Below, in pieces: positions 1 to 8,600 of a DNA stretch of 11,800 nt. This DNA is from Bacteroidales bacterium (GTDB lineage: Bacteria > Bacteroidota > Bacteroidia > Bacteroidales > UBA4417), in the NCBI GenBank assembly GCA_025350385.1, contig JANXXZ010000113.1, positions 1 to 11,800 on the forward strand. Reading direction: 5' to 3'. The number at the start of each line of letters is the position of its first letter. Position 1 is the first letter of the stretch. Made by a program: the position numbers and the translations under genes. The notes under the pieces are model-generated. The model was not told the DNA's origin, ran no database searches, and saw only the letters and a program-made list of their open reading frames with translations.

Positions 1-1
1 G

Positions 2-940
2 TACGAAGATATTGCCAAAAGGGGAGGAGGCATCCTCAATTCAGCAAAGCGTTTACACGAAGCCACTGAAACGGAACTGATTGCCCAGGCACTGGAACGT
101 CTTGAAGAAATCACATGGCTTGGTACCGGAGCAGTGGAAATAAAGAGTGGGTACGGTCTTACTACCGAAGATGAAATTAAGATGCTCCGGGTTATCCGCC
201 AACTGAATGATTTGTCACCGCTTTCAATCAAATCCACATTCCTGGGTGCGCACGCTGTTCCAATGGATTACCGCGGTCGGCAGGCTGAATATGTTGACCT
301 TGTGATCAACGAAATGATACCGATGGTAACTGCTGAAGACCTAGCCGACTATATAGATGTTTTTTGTGATAAAGGTTTTTTTACCGTTGATGATACCGAA
401 CGGATTCTGATGGCTGGCCTGAAATATGGCCTGAAACCCAAGATTCACGCCAATGAGCTTGGTTATTCAGGTGGGATTCAGGTCGGTGTGAAATACGGGG
501 CTTTATCTGTTGATCACCTTGAATATACGGGTGATGCTGAAATTAACACCTTACTTGGGAGTGAAACTATGCCCACAATATTACCGGGAGCTGCATTTTT
601 CCTGGGGATGGTTCATTCACCTGCCCGGAAAATGATCGATGCCGGGTTGCCTCTGGCACTGGCCAGTGATTATAACCCCGGCTCATCGCCTTCGGGTAAC
701 ATGCAGCTGGTACTTTCAATGGGCTGCATTCAATATCGCATGACACCGGAAGAAGCCATCAATGCCTGCACCATTAATACTGCTTTTGCCATGGGATTGA
801 GCGAAGATCTCGGTAGTATTGCTGTAGGAAAGAAAGCAAATATATTCATTACCAAGCCTATACCATCAATTGAGTTCATGCCTTATGCTTTTGGCAACAA
901 TAAAGTAGAGACCGTTATATTGAACGGAAAAGTCCTTTAG
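2..940 (+). CDS. hutI: Imidazolonepropionase HutI, 5'-truncated by window edge
   Basis: HutI hydrolyses 4-imidazolone-5-propanoate to N-formimino-L-glutamate in cytoplasmic histidine degradation; it is a metal-dependent amidohydrolase. The frame is open from base 2, giving 312 visible codons before TAG. The family is usually a little over 400 residues, so roughly the first 100, including the N-terminal HxH metal ligands, lie outside the window. Visible family blocks are YEDIAKRGGGILNS at the edge, EIKSGYGL (from base 137), GAHAVP, KIHANELG (His codon 446-448), DHLEYTG, and LASDYNPGSSPSGNM (metal-ligand Asp codon 668-670). A GTG at 134 is internal, since homology continues upstream of it. The gene converges with the cutC cluster, and no GC-rich terminator follows it. 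Its pathway partner ftcD lies about 10 kb downstream on the same strand. The identification is very secure. Confidence 0.96.
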   Translation, partial: YEDIAKRGGGILNSAKRLHEATETELIAQALERLEEITWLGTGAVEIKSGYGLTTEDEIKMLRVIRQLNDLSPLSIKSTFLGAHAVPMDYRGRQAEYVDLVINEMIPMVTAEDLADYIDVFCDKGFFTVDDTERILMAGLKYGLKPKIHANELGYSGGIQVGVKYGALSVDHLEYTGDAEINTLLGSETMPTILPGAAFFLGMVHSPARKMIDAGLPLALASDYNPGSSPSGNMQLVLSMGCIQYRMTPEEAINACTINTAFAMGLSEDLGSIAVGKKANIFITKPIPSIEFMPYAFGNNKVETVILNGKVL

Positions 941-1009
941 TATTGGAATGGAAGGTTAAAAGCAGAGTTAAAAATTAATATGGAAAAGTAAAAAACTTGT
1001 TACCGATCT

Positions 1010-1044
1010 CAGATATCGGATTTCAGATATTGGATTTCAGATTT
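1010..1044. repeat. 14-bp short tandem repeat
   Basis: Between the convergent hutI and membrane-protein genes, cagatatcggattt (1010-1023) is followed directly by cagatattggattt (1024-1037; one mismatch) and a half copy, cagattt (1038-1044). The rest of the 941-1105 gap is A-rich on the hutI strand and has no recognisable gene or GC-rich terminator hairpin. The repeat is visible directly; no function is assigned. Confidence 0.8.
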
Positions 1045-1105
1045 ATAACTTCAAGTTTACCTCTTACTCCGGAACCGATAACCAATAACCATTCTATGAT
1101 AACTT

Positions 1106-1516
1106 CTATTTCCGGCTGCCATGAAAGGCAATAACAGTAAGATAAATCGCGGTAATAAGCATCAGTATAAATAAGGAGATTAAACCTGTACTCGCTTTTT
1201 GTGCGTAATATCCTGAGCTGTTTAACAAGGTGTAAAAAAGCATTCCTGTAGAAAGCAATAGCATCCCCTCTCCGTGACCATCGGATAGTAAGACTCTTAG
1301 GCCACTAATAATGAGCATTATTGCAGTACAAAATTCTACAACAAGATGAAATGAAATTTCAGTTGGACGGATATTATACTCAGGAACATTCCCCACCACC
1401 AAAAAGAAAGTCCAGATACAAAACATGAGTGTTCCGATAATAATTGCATAGAAAGCCAAGGGCCTCGCTTTATTCATTTCGCGGTATTTGTTGATCCTGA
1501 ATTGATTGAGTTTCAT
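1106..1516 (-). CDS. Small four-helix membrane protein, function unknown
   Basis: This 136-residue protein starts at ATG 1516. I do not recognise a named family. Four hydrophobic stretches suggest four membrane helices at about residues 21-42, 56-76, 83-99 and 111-131. A basic N-terminus (about 20 residues, with KLNQFRINKYREMNKAR) should stay on the cytoplasmic side. The loop after helix 1 carries NVPEYNIRPTEISFH, and a short glycine-rich turn (SDGHGEG) separates helices 2 and 3. There is no signal peptide and no catalytic motif. It is the last gene of the minus-strand cluster, 37 bp after the hydrolase stop, so co-transcription is likely. An alternative start at Met14 would shorten only the basic tail. 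The coding call is supported by the clean membrane pattern and operon position; the function is unknown. Confidence 0.75.
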   Translation of the reverse strand: MKLNQFRINKYREMNKARPLAFYAIIIGTLMFCIWTFFLVVGNVPEYNIRPTEISFHLVVEFCTAIMLIISGLRVLLSDGHGEGMLLLSTGMLFYTLLNSSGYYAQKASTGLISLFILMLITAIYLTVIAFHGSRK

Positions 1517-1553
1517 GAAGCATAATTCTGTTAGTTGCGCTATTTTGTTCCGT

Positions 1554-2396
1554 TCACGGAAGTTGATTTGTTAGTTTAGTTTCAACCCAATTTAAGATAA
1601 ACTGGATTACTTCATCACGTTCCGGCTCATTATGGAGTTCATGATAAAACCCTTCCCATGTTTTGAACTCGCAGGAACTATTCCCATCAGCAAATTGCCT
1701 GCTTGCATCAATTGAAGTGATCCGGTCGGCAGTGCCGTGCATGAGCAGAATCGGAGTGTTTATCTTCGCGGCATTCTGAATGGCCCATTCGCCCGATCGG
1801 GTAATAATCTTGAAGGTGCTCAGCGATATTTTTCCATGAACCAGCGGATCGTTTCTGTATGCATTACTGATATTTTTGTCGCGACAGAGATCATCCGCAT
1901 TAATTCCATTCGGGATTGCAAAGGAAGGGAAAATATTCCCTATAACAGTGCCGATTGAGCTGATAATTGCCGGGGGCGGGTTTGAAAGTCTTAACCATGG
2001 ACTGGAAGAAATCATTCCGGTGATAGCAGGATTGCAACGTATACCGTAATTCAGGGCAAGATTACCGCCCATACTTTGGCCATAAATAAAAACTGGAATC
2101 CCCGGATATTTTTCAATTGCTTCCTGGAAAAGTAAATCGATATCATCCATCACCTGCTGAAATGAGTCAAAATGGCCCCTTTTACCATCGGAATAGCCAT
2201 TTCCACGCAGGTCGGGTGCTATGAATGCAAACCCTATTCGTGTAAAGAATTCAGCCACATAGCTGAATCTCCCGCCATGATCGGCCAGTCCGTGCAACAG
2301 AAAGACCAGACCTTGAATACCGGAATCCGGAAGCCATTCCTTCAGATGAAATTTACAATTTTGCTGATTTACTACGGTCGTTTCAAGAAAAATCAT
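1554..2396 (-). CDS. Alpha/beta hydrolase, monoacylglycerol lipase-like (Hydrolase_4)
   Basis: Predicted serine hydrolase of the monoacylglycerol lipase/lysophospholipase type, cleaving ester-linked acyl groups; the actual substrate is not known. I start it at ATG 2396 (280 residues, normal for the family) rather than the in-frame TTG at 2420, whose extra residues (MIFYYFRK) add nothing conserved. Numbering from the ATG, the oxyanion-region motif HGLADHGGR is at about 35-43, DLRGNGYSDGKRG at 62-74, the nucleophile elbow GQSMGG at 106-111 (Ser108), the acid in HGTADRIT (Asp224) and the catalytic His in FYHELHNE (His252). The triad is complete. There is no signal peptide, so it is probably cytoplasmic. 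It lies 66 bp after cutC and 37 bp before the membrane-protein gene on the same strand, consistent with one operon. Confidence 0.9.
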   Translation of the reverse strand: MIFLETTVVNQQNCKFHLKEWLPDSGIQGLVFLLHGLADHGGRFSYVAEFFTRIGFAFIAPDLRGNGYSDGKRGHFDSFQQVMDDIDLLFQEAIEKYPGIPVFIYGQSMGGNLALNYGIRCNPAITGMISSSPWLRLSNPPPAIISSIGTVIGNIFPSFAIPNGINADDLCRDKNISNAYRNDPLVHGKISLSTFKIITRSGEWAIQNAAKINTPILLMHGTADRITSIDASRQFADGNSSCEFKTWEGFYHELHNEPERDEVIQFILNWVETKLTNQLP

Positions 2397-2462
2397 TTTC
2401 CGAAAGTAGTAAAAAATCAATCGGGCAAATTGATTTCGAAATTAATTCAACTGCTCTTTTCT

Positions 2463-3194
2463 CTAAAAGAGTTGCTTTATCCGCTGAATAGCATTAATAT
2501 CAGGAAGAACAAGTTCATATTCCGGTACATCCACTTTTCCACCCATGGTAACAGAATTATTCCTGAATTCCATCAACCCCGGAACCAGCGACTTCGCTGA
2601 AAGATGAACCTCGGAAACGCCTGTTTTCGTCCTGATTTCAGTGATATTATGTTCATTTATGCCGCTTCCGGGCATAATAATGATTTTGTTATCAGCTCTT
2701 TTCACCAGTTCAGCCAATAGCTCTATGCTTTCGGCGGCAGTTTGTTTCCCTCCCGAAGTCAGGATTCTTTTTACACCGCATTCAATAAGGGTTTCCATGG
2801 CTTCAAACGGGTCGCGGGCCATGTCGAACGCACGATGGCAGGTAACGTTCATGTCGCCTGAAGCCTGGACTATGAGTTTCATCCGTCCCCGGTCAATGGA
2901 ACCATCCTTGCTTAAGATACCCGCAACTACCCCTTCAATATCCGATATTTCCGCAGCTGCTATATCGAGTAACATGATATCAAATTCCTTCGGAGTATAG
3001 CAAAAATCACCTTCACGGGGTCTTATCATCACGTGGATTGGGATTTTCAGGAATTTCCGGGTAAATCTCAGTGTGGCGGCACTTGGGGTAAGCCCGCCTT
3101 CGGCCGGGGCGCAGCACAGTTCAATACGGTCAGCGCCGGCTTGCTGGGCAATGATTGCGGCTTCAAAGGAGTACACTGCTATTTCGAGGAGCAT
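2463..3194 (-). CDS. cutC: CutC family TIM-barrel protein
   Basis: CutC family protein of 243 residues, the family's usual length. It was historically annotated as copper homeostasis, but in E. coli the cutC copper phenotype has been attributed to the small RNA MicL encoded at the gene's 3' end, so the biochemical role remains open. Conserved blocks in order: MLLEIAVYSFEAA (1-13), AGADRIELCCAPAEGGLTPS (19-38), HVMIRPREGDFCY (54-66), VTCHRAFD (117-124), KRILTSGG (142-149), IIIMPGSGIN (171-180) and EVHLSAK (195-201). These match the CutC barrel strands and its putative active-site cleft. It starts at ATG 3194 with a promoter-like box upstream at 3227-3234. It is the first gene of the cutC-hydrolase-membrane protein cluster. 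The protein is cytoplasmic. Family assignment is secure, function less so. Confidence 0.93.
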   Translation of the reverse strand: MLLEIAVYSFEAAIIAQQAGADRIELCCAPAEGGLTPSAATLRFTRKFLKIPIHVMIRPREGDFCYTPKEFDIMLLDIAAAEISDIEGVVAGILSKDGSIDRGRMKLIVQASGDMNVTCHRAFDMARDPFEAMETLIECGVKRILTSGGKQTAAESIELLAELVKRADNKIIIMPGSGINEHNITEIRTKTGVSEVHLSAKSLVPGLMEFRNNSVTMGGKVDVPEYELVLPDINAIQRIKQLF

Positions 3195-3226
3195 ATACGG
3201 GTTGTTTAAAATGATTTTGATTTTTA

Positions 3227-3258
3227 CAAAGGTATTCTATCTGTATCTAATGCCGAAA
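3227..3258 (-). promoter_or_regulatory. Bacteroidota-type promoter of the cutC cluster
   Basis: Read on the minus strand, TACCTTTG (3227-3234) matches the -7 consensus TAnnTTTG exactly. Twenty bases further upstream lies TTTC (3255-3258), one base from the -33 TTTG element. The expected transcript start would leave a leader of roughly 25 to 30 bases before ATG 3194. This is inferred from the consensus only. Confidence 0.55.
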
Positions 3259-3311
3259 GGTTTCTTCTCTTTACCACCCTGTATATCAATATTCCGGACC
3301 CGTGAAGTTCT

Positions 3312-3319
3312 TTTATTTG
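3312..3319 (+). promoter_or_regulatory. Weak -7 box candidate for the EEP lipoprotein gene
   Basis: TTTATTTG differs from TAnnTTTG at one defined position and lies about 72 bp before ATG 3392. No clear -33 TTTG is seen at the right distance. Listed as the best candidate in this 197-bp divergent gap, at low confidence. Confidence 0.25.
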
Positions 3320-3391
3320 TATATTAGTGTTCCGGTTCGAACTCTCCTATTACTATTTATCCGCTTTAGTCTAATATGAATTCAAGCCATC

Positions 3392-4531
3392 ATGATGACA
3401 ACTATACAGGAGATCATTAATAAACGGCGATTTTTTCCTGTTTTGAAGATATTATTATTCCTATCCCTTTTCTTCTTCATCCTATCCTGTGAACCTTTAG
3501 CGACCAGTTTTGATGATACTGAGGATGCGGAATACTATACCGATTCAAAATCAGGGACAGTGCCGGATACATTCACCGCTGTAAAAGTAATGACCTGGAA
3601 CATCCGTTTCGGGGCCGGTCGTATTCCCTGGTTTGGTGATGCCTGCGGTGACCGTGTCGTACTCACCGAAGAGGAAGTTTATGCTTCATTAGATGGCATC
3701 GTTGAACAGATTAACAAAATCAAGCCCGATATCCTCTTACTCCAGGAAGTGGATATGAACTCGAAACGTTCGGCTTACATAAACCAGTTGAAATACATAA
3801 TGGAACATACTTATCTTAGCTATGCGGTATCCGGTGCACAGTGGAAGGCGCAGTTTATCCCCAGCGACGGACTGGGGCGGCTCGAGGAAAACAATTCCAT
3901 ATTGTCGCGATGGAAGATCAGCGACGCGAAACGTATCCAACTCCAATTACGTGGCGACCAGGACCAGTTAACCCGCTATTTCTATGAACGCTGCTGCGTG
4001 GTGGAAGCAAGAATTGAAATTCCCCGTATCAACAACTTTTACGTGCTCAATATTCATGCTTCGGCCTTTGCTACCGACGATACCAAGCATCAGCATATAC
4101 TTTCCTTCAATAATGAATTGGACCGGCTCAATGCCGAAGGCAGCTTGTTTGTGGCAGGCGGCGACCTCAATACGTTGCCTCCGGGTTCCGATACGACCGA
4201 CTATTGCATGGACGACATGTGCCCCGGCGAATCTTTCCATCACCCGGGCGATAATCCCATGCATAAGGATGGTAGCAATTATACACCTGAATCAACCTGG
4301 CTTACAGCGCTCTATACTTACTATCATAGCGCCATTCCACTTGATAAATACCATCAGGACCCGTCGCTATATTTCACCCATACTACCAGGGGCGGGCATT
4401 TCTGGGACAGGACACTGGATCATCTCTTCTCAAACCTTAACTGGGTAAATAATTCTGGGTTTGTCAACCAGCAGGCGCTGACTGAATCAGACCATGCCGC
4501 TGTGTGTGCATCTTTACTTTTGCCGGAATGA
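3392..4531 (+). CDS. Endonuclease/exonuclease/phosphatase-fold lipoprotein
   Basis: Lipid-anchored phosphodiesterase/phosphatase-like protein of 379 residues. The N-terminus has a basic stretch (KRR), a hydrophobic core (about 17-30) and a lipobox ending LSC, with Cys33 the lipidated residue; a small acidic linker follows. The metal-dependent EEP core is complete: MTWNIRFG (Asn70), LLLQEVD (Glu119), LNIHAS (His222), VAGGDLNT (Asp258/Asn260), LDHLF (Asp343/His344) and the terminal ESDHAAV (Asp367/His368). An insert between about 262 and 340 is rich in Tyr, His and acidic residues and holds two cysteines in CMDDMC; it may shape the substrate site. EEP members cleave nucleic acids, phosphoinositides, sphingomyelin or other phosphoesters, and the substrate here cannot be told from sequence. 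ATG 3392 is immediately followed by a second ATG; either gives the same lipoprotein. The gene stands alone and converges with the gene at 4569. Confidence 0.9.
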   Translation: MMTTIQEIINKRRFFPVLKILLFLSLFFFILSCEPLATSFDDTEDAEYYTDSKSGTVPDTFTAVKVMTWNIRFGAGRIPWFGDACGDRVVLTEEEVYASLDGIVEQINKIKPDILLLQEVDMNSKRSAYINQLKYIMEHTYLSYAVSGAQWKAQFIPSDGLGRLEENNSILSRWKISDAKRIQLQLRGDQDQLTRYFYERCCVVEARIEIPRINNFYVLNIHASAFATDDTKHQHILSFNNELDRLNAEGSLFVAGGDLNTLPPGSDTTDYCMDDMCPGESFHHPGDNPMHKDGSNYTPESTWLTALYTYYHSAIPLDKYHQDPSLYFTHTTRGGHFWDRTLDHLFSNLNWVNNSGFVNQQALTESDHAAVCASLLLPE

Positions 4532-4568
4532 ACCTGGCGCGAATTATTATGTCTTGCGATAATTACAA

Positions 4569-5201
4569 TTATTTGTGTTGCTTTCTGTCTGCTTCTTTTT
4601 TCTTGTCCGCTTCCTTCTTAGCTTCTGCTTTTGCATTCTCAGCTTCTTTCTTTTTTGCTAATTTGGCCTTCTCAGCTTCTTTCTTTGCTTTATCAGCTTC
4701 CTTTTTTGCTGCCAATTTTGCTTTTTCAGCTTGTTTCTTTGTTTCAGCTTTTGCTTTTTCAGCTTCTTTTTTTGCTGCCAGTTTTGATTTTGCAGCTTCC
4801 TTTTTGATTTTATCGGCTTCTTTCTTTTTAGCTATTTTGTCCTTTTCGGCTTGTTTCTTTGCCTCTGCTTTCGCTTTATCAGCATCTTTCTTTTGATTTA
4901 TGCTGGTTTTTTCAACTTCCTTCCGGTTCTCAGCTTTTGATTTTGGTGCTTCCTGCTTCACGGTTGATTTAAATTTGGCAGCTTCCTTTGCCGGCGTATC
5001 TTTAAAGCAAACCAGGCATGCAGTTAATCCTTTGCCTTTGGCTTCAGCCAGGCTCATCGATTTAACTTCACCTGATTTTACATACTGACAATCCTTTTTG
5101 TGATAGTTATCACTTGCTGAAGTAACATAAACGGTCTGAGCCTGAAGTTGGGCGATCACCCCAATAACAAATAAGGTAATGAGCAGTATGCTTTTTTTCA
5201 T
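4569..5201 (-). CDS. Exported HxxxC-CxxC domain protein with long Lys/Ala/Glu helical repeat tail
   Basis: This 210-residue protein has three parts. Residues 1-21 are a signal peptide (KK, hydrophobic core, likely cut after LQA), so it is exported. Residues 22-66 form a compact domain with YHKKDC (His34, Cys38) and ACLVC (Cys62, Cys65). This is the spacing of a small putative zinc-binding module found on assorted exported or nuclease-related proteins. Residues 106-207 are almost entirely Lys, Ala, Glu, Asp and Gln and should form one long charged alpha-helix. It is built of 11- and 18-residue units in the order 11-11-18, giving a 40-residue super-repeat present twice plus a partial third copy. 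The tail ends in RKQHK with no anchor. The tail composition recalls TolA domain II, but there are no TolA membrane or C-terminal domains. It is monocistronic as far as can be seen, and no clear TAnnTTTG box was found upstream. Function unknown. Confidence 0.85.
   Translation of the reverse strand: MKKSILLITLFVIGVIAQLQAQTVYVTSASDNYHKKDCQYVKSGEVKSMSLAEAKGKGLTACLVCFKDTPAKEAAKFKSTVKQEAPKSKAENRKEVEKTSINQKKDADKAKAEAKKQAEKDKIAKKKEADKIKKEAAKSKLAAKKEAEKAKAETKKQAEKAKLAAKKEADKAKKEAEKAKLAKKKEAENAKAEAKKEADKKKEADRKQHK
4581..4886. repeat. 120-bp in-frame tandem repeat inside the Lys/Ala/Glu-rich gene
   Basis: Copies lie at 4767-4886 and 4647-4766, with a partial copy at 4581-4646. They encode residues 106-145, 146-185 and 186-207 of the minus-strand protein. 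The copies differ at synonymous and a few conservative positions (for example EAEKAKAETKK against DADKAKAEAKK). The boundaries were set from the protein repeat; no indel is seen between the two full copies. Confidence 0.8.
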
Positions 5202-5607
5202 AATATCCGGATTTAAACAGTTGTTGAAACTAAAAAATTTGCAGCATAAATGTATAAAGAATTCTCTTTTGATGGTGCGGATTTATTATCTGTGCCTCTG
5301 ATTATTCTATTACTTCATTGGCTCGGATTATCACCCTTTGCCTGATAAGAACACACCGCTAAGTTGCAAATCCGCGCCAGTTGGGATATCAACGCAGAGA
5401 CATACGACCTACATGGAAAGTTTTCCGACACTAAGTAATACGTTTTTGACATCCTGAATAAATTCTCCGGCTCCCGTTTAGAGGTTTCCGGTACAACACG
5501 CTTCTCACAAATCTCCGTTTACTAATAAATAACGGAAAATCGTCTTAAGTAAATTACATTACTTTTACACTTTGCATTTTGCTTTTTAACTTTTAACTTA
5601 ACAATAA
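5202..5607. other. 406-bp intergenic region without a recognisable gene
   Basis: This lies upstream of the Lys/Ala/Glu-rich gene and downstream of the GH31 gene, both on the minus strand. I see no convincing coding frame, tRNA or GC-rich terminator. Just past the GH31 stop, the minus strand reads gttaagttaaaagttaaaa (within 5582-5602), an A-rich repeated track resembling one after hutI. A weak AT-only hairpin, aagtaa/ttactt (5547-5552 with 5559-5564), lies slightly further on. No TAnnTTTG box was found in the bases directly upstream of the gene starting at 5201. Confidence 0.6.
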
Positions 5608-8600
5608 TCATTTTTTCACATTAATCCTGAATGCCTTATCTGTACTCATGAAGCGCGTTTTTATGTGAACAATTCCTTTCCGGTCGCCGGCATCAAAATA
5701 CCACCCGCTCACACATTTACCAAACCCCGCCTTATCCTTAAGCGCTGCCAGCTTTACGCCATCAACCAATACGCCTGCCGGGGTCTGTGGACTGTGAACA
5801 TCCACCAGGTAAACCCGCTGTAAGTACTTGCCGATATAATTCCCTACAGCCGCTCCCGCTTCAATCGTTATTCCCTTTACGTCCGCGTTTACCGTAAACA
5901 AGGTGGTTGCAAATTCACCCACACGGTGTTTCCGCGTAACACCGTCATCCTCGTATAATCTGAACGCTGATTTCCCCGAAGGATAAATATCAAGCGTCAG
6001 CGTGTCGGCCGGCCGCTCCCCGTCGTAATACATTGCAGGGTACATGGGAAGTATGGCGCCAGCCTTCACAAACAAAGGAAGCTTATCGAGCGGCGCGTCG
6101 TAATTATTAAGCCACAACGGCCCCTGGTACACATCCCCGTTCCGGTAATCGGTCCATTGGCCGGAAGGCAGGTATATGCTGTCGCGTTTCGCCTCGTCCT
6201 TATACACCGGCGCCACCAGCAGCCATTCCCCGTTCATGAACTGGTATTGTGTGAGCCTGCCATGGGCTACCGGGTCGTTGGGGAATTCAAGCACCATTCC
6301 CCGCGTAACCGGAACACCCGTTCTGTAAGCTTCGTTGCAGTATGTGTACATATAAGGCGTAAACCGTTGTTTCAGCTGCAGGTAGTACCGGTTGATGCTG
6401 GTATAGGGTTCCCCGTAAACATAAGGCTGCTTGTCCTTTTTGGCCCAGCCGCTCATGCTCATCAGCACGGGAGTAAAACATTTCCATTGCAGGTCGCGGG
6501 TATAGGTCTTGTCGCTTCCGCCGAATATGCCGTCAACGTCGCCCGTGGCGCAGTTCTGTGCCGACAAGCCCGAGCCGATCACCGTGGGTATATGGAAGCG
6601 GATGTATTCCCAGTTCCCCGATTGATCGCCGGTCCAAACCGTGCTGTAGCGTTGTGTCCCCGCCCATCCCATTACCGACCAGATAAATCCCCTCGCATCC
6701 GAATTGTTTTCAATGCCATTATACGCCGCCCGGCATCCGTCGAGCGCAAACTTATACCCGGCGCCAACCCATGCCACATCCAGCTTGCAAAGCCGGGTTC
6801 CGTACTCACCTACTTCCTTTGCAATCTTCTCGATCCCGTTTTCGGTCCACAGCCCGGTATAAAACCCGCGGTTATGTAGTTCCTTCACCACCGAATCGAG
6901 TTTGGTGTACCCGCACCCATAGCCGTCGTTGGGTAAGATCCATCCGCGAGGCATCCTGTTTTTCACATACTCATCGGCAATCAGGCTTATCGCATCCGGT
7001 GTTGTGCCGTTCCGTCCCGATCCTTTGTAGTTTTTGGTTTCATCACCCTTTGCCCCGCGGTTATAGCAATTGGCATCGCCCATGCTCAGCGCCCAGCGTG
7101 GCATCAGGAAAGGGCGGCCGGTAATGCGGGTGTAGCCGTTAAGTATGTTCTTCAGCGTAGGTCCGTAAAAGTAAAAACAGTCGAAACGGTTCTCATTATG
7201 GCTCAGCACCGTGGTATCGTTAAAGGTATAGGCCCCCGCGTCGAAGGTATTCCTGAAGGCGCCATACCCGGCAGTGCTCATGTAGAAAGGGGCAGGGTTC
7301 GGGCGGCCACCGTCATCCCATCCGCCTCCCTTTTCAATCAGTATCTTCCTGCCACGATGCGCGAAATACCCGTTCTGCATTCCGCAGCCGTATAAATCTT
7401 CGTCCTTTTGCCTGTTGAGCGACTGGTAACTTTCGCTTCCCAGGGTAATTCCAGAGGCTTCATCAAACAGTATTTTACCCGTCAATTGATCGTACAGCGT
7501 AAACCGGACCGGATCCTTTGCCGCCCTAAGTTCAACAAGGGGAGAGTTCAGGGCGTAGTAACTCCCTTTATCGGCCCAGCTTATTTCAGGCGAATGGATC
7601 CCGTAATCAACCACAATGTCGTCAGCCGCAGGATTGGTAAATTCCCCATCAGAGCTGATCCAGATACGGAAGATATCGTTGCTGTAGAATATTACTTTTA
7701 CCTTTGATACTCCGCAATTCATGTCAAATTCGTTTCCTTTCGGGATAAAATCAGTAATCTTCCCCAGGTGGGTTTCTTTAGCGGTGATCTTTAACCGCAG
7801 GGTATCATTCAGCGCATTCCGGTCGCCGGCTAAATGGGTGTAAAAAAGAACTTTATGGGAAGGAAATCCTGTAAGATCAATTTCGGGGAATGTAACATCC
7901 AGGCTTGAGAAGGGCAGGAGCGGAAAAGTTGCGGCCGGTACAGTAATTTTAAGCTTTTTTGTCCCGTCCACAATGCAATTGATATCAAAATCTGTATTGA
8001 TAGCCTTTCTTCCTGAATTCTTTACGGTAAGTATAAAATGATCCTTAGCCGAAAAGTTGTTTCCCGATTCCGGGTGCGAGGCAAGGGTAAGCAGTGCAAA
8101 GTCCGTTTCAGCGGGTTCGCTTAATGCAACATCATCAACCATCCAGTACCATGCATATATTCCGCGCCAGTAAAAGCGCAGGTAAACACTATCCCTGCCA
8201 GCGGCAACTTCCGTGATATTGATAGTTTCCTTCCGTGGAATAAACATATCAGTTGAAGCATGACTGCCTTTCACGTTGAATTCTTTCCAGTTCAGTCCAT
8301 CATTGCTCACCCCGACAAATAACCCGTTGCCGGCAACAGTATCCTCAGCCTGCCAGCGGAAGGTATGCTCGAAATTGAGCACAACCCCTTCATGACCCTT
8401 ACAGTTAATAGGGGAGGTAATAATATAACAATCAGGGTACACTCCCTTTTTCTTCCAGCTGTTTACATCTTCATCGGTTATCCAGCCGGCCTGGTATTGC
8501 ATATGAAACCCCCGGCTTGAGGAAGCGATCGGTGGAGCCTGCTGCTGGTAGAGGTATGATCCCGGGTAGGGTTGATCTGTTATGATCCATTCATTGCCCT

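Noticed and set aside
2397..2420. TTG-initiated 8-residue extension of the alpha/beta hydrolase
   Set aside because: The ATG at 2396 gives a protein of normal length and the extension is not conserved-looking.
2172..3000. Two + strand open frames over cutC and the hydrolase
   Set aside because: Both neighbours on the minus strand carry complete family motifs; the + frames have none.
4542..4564. AT-only stem aattat/ataatt between convergent genes as a shared terminator
   Set aside because: Six A-T pairs with an 11-base loop are too weak to call.
4504..5088. Ser/Phe/Ala-rich open frames on the + strand opposite the Lys/Ala/Glu-rich gene
   Set aside because: Their repetitive composition is simply the complement of the 120-bp repeat. 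The minus strand has a signal peptide and a Cys/His domain, so it is the real gene.
5277..5375. 8-bp inverted repeat gcggattt (5277-5284) with aaatccgc (5368-5375)
   Set aside because: Short arms 83 bases apart are expected by chance, and no gene lies between them.
6157..7707. Several long open frames on the + strand across the GH31 gene
   Set aside because: They are antisense to a strongly conserved GH31 catalytic domain, encode no recognisable motifs, and reflect the GC-rich codon pattern of the real gene.
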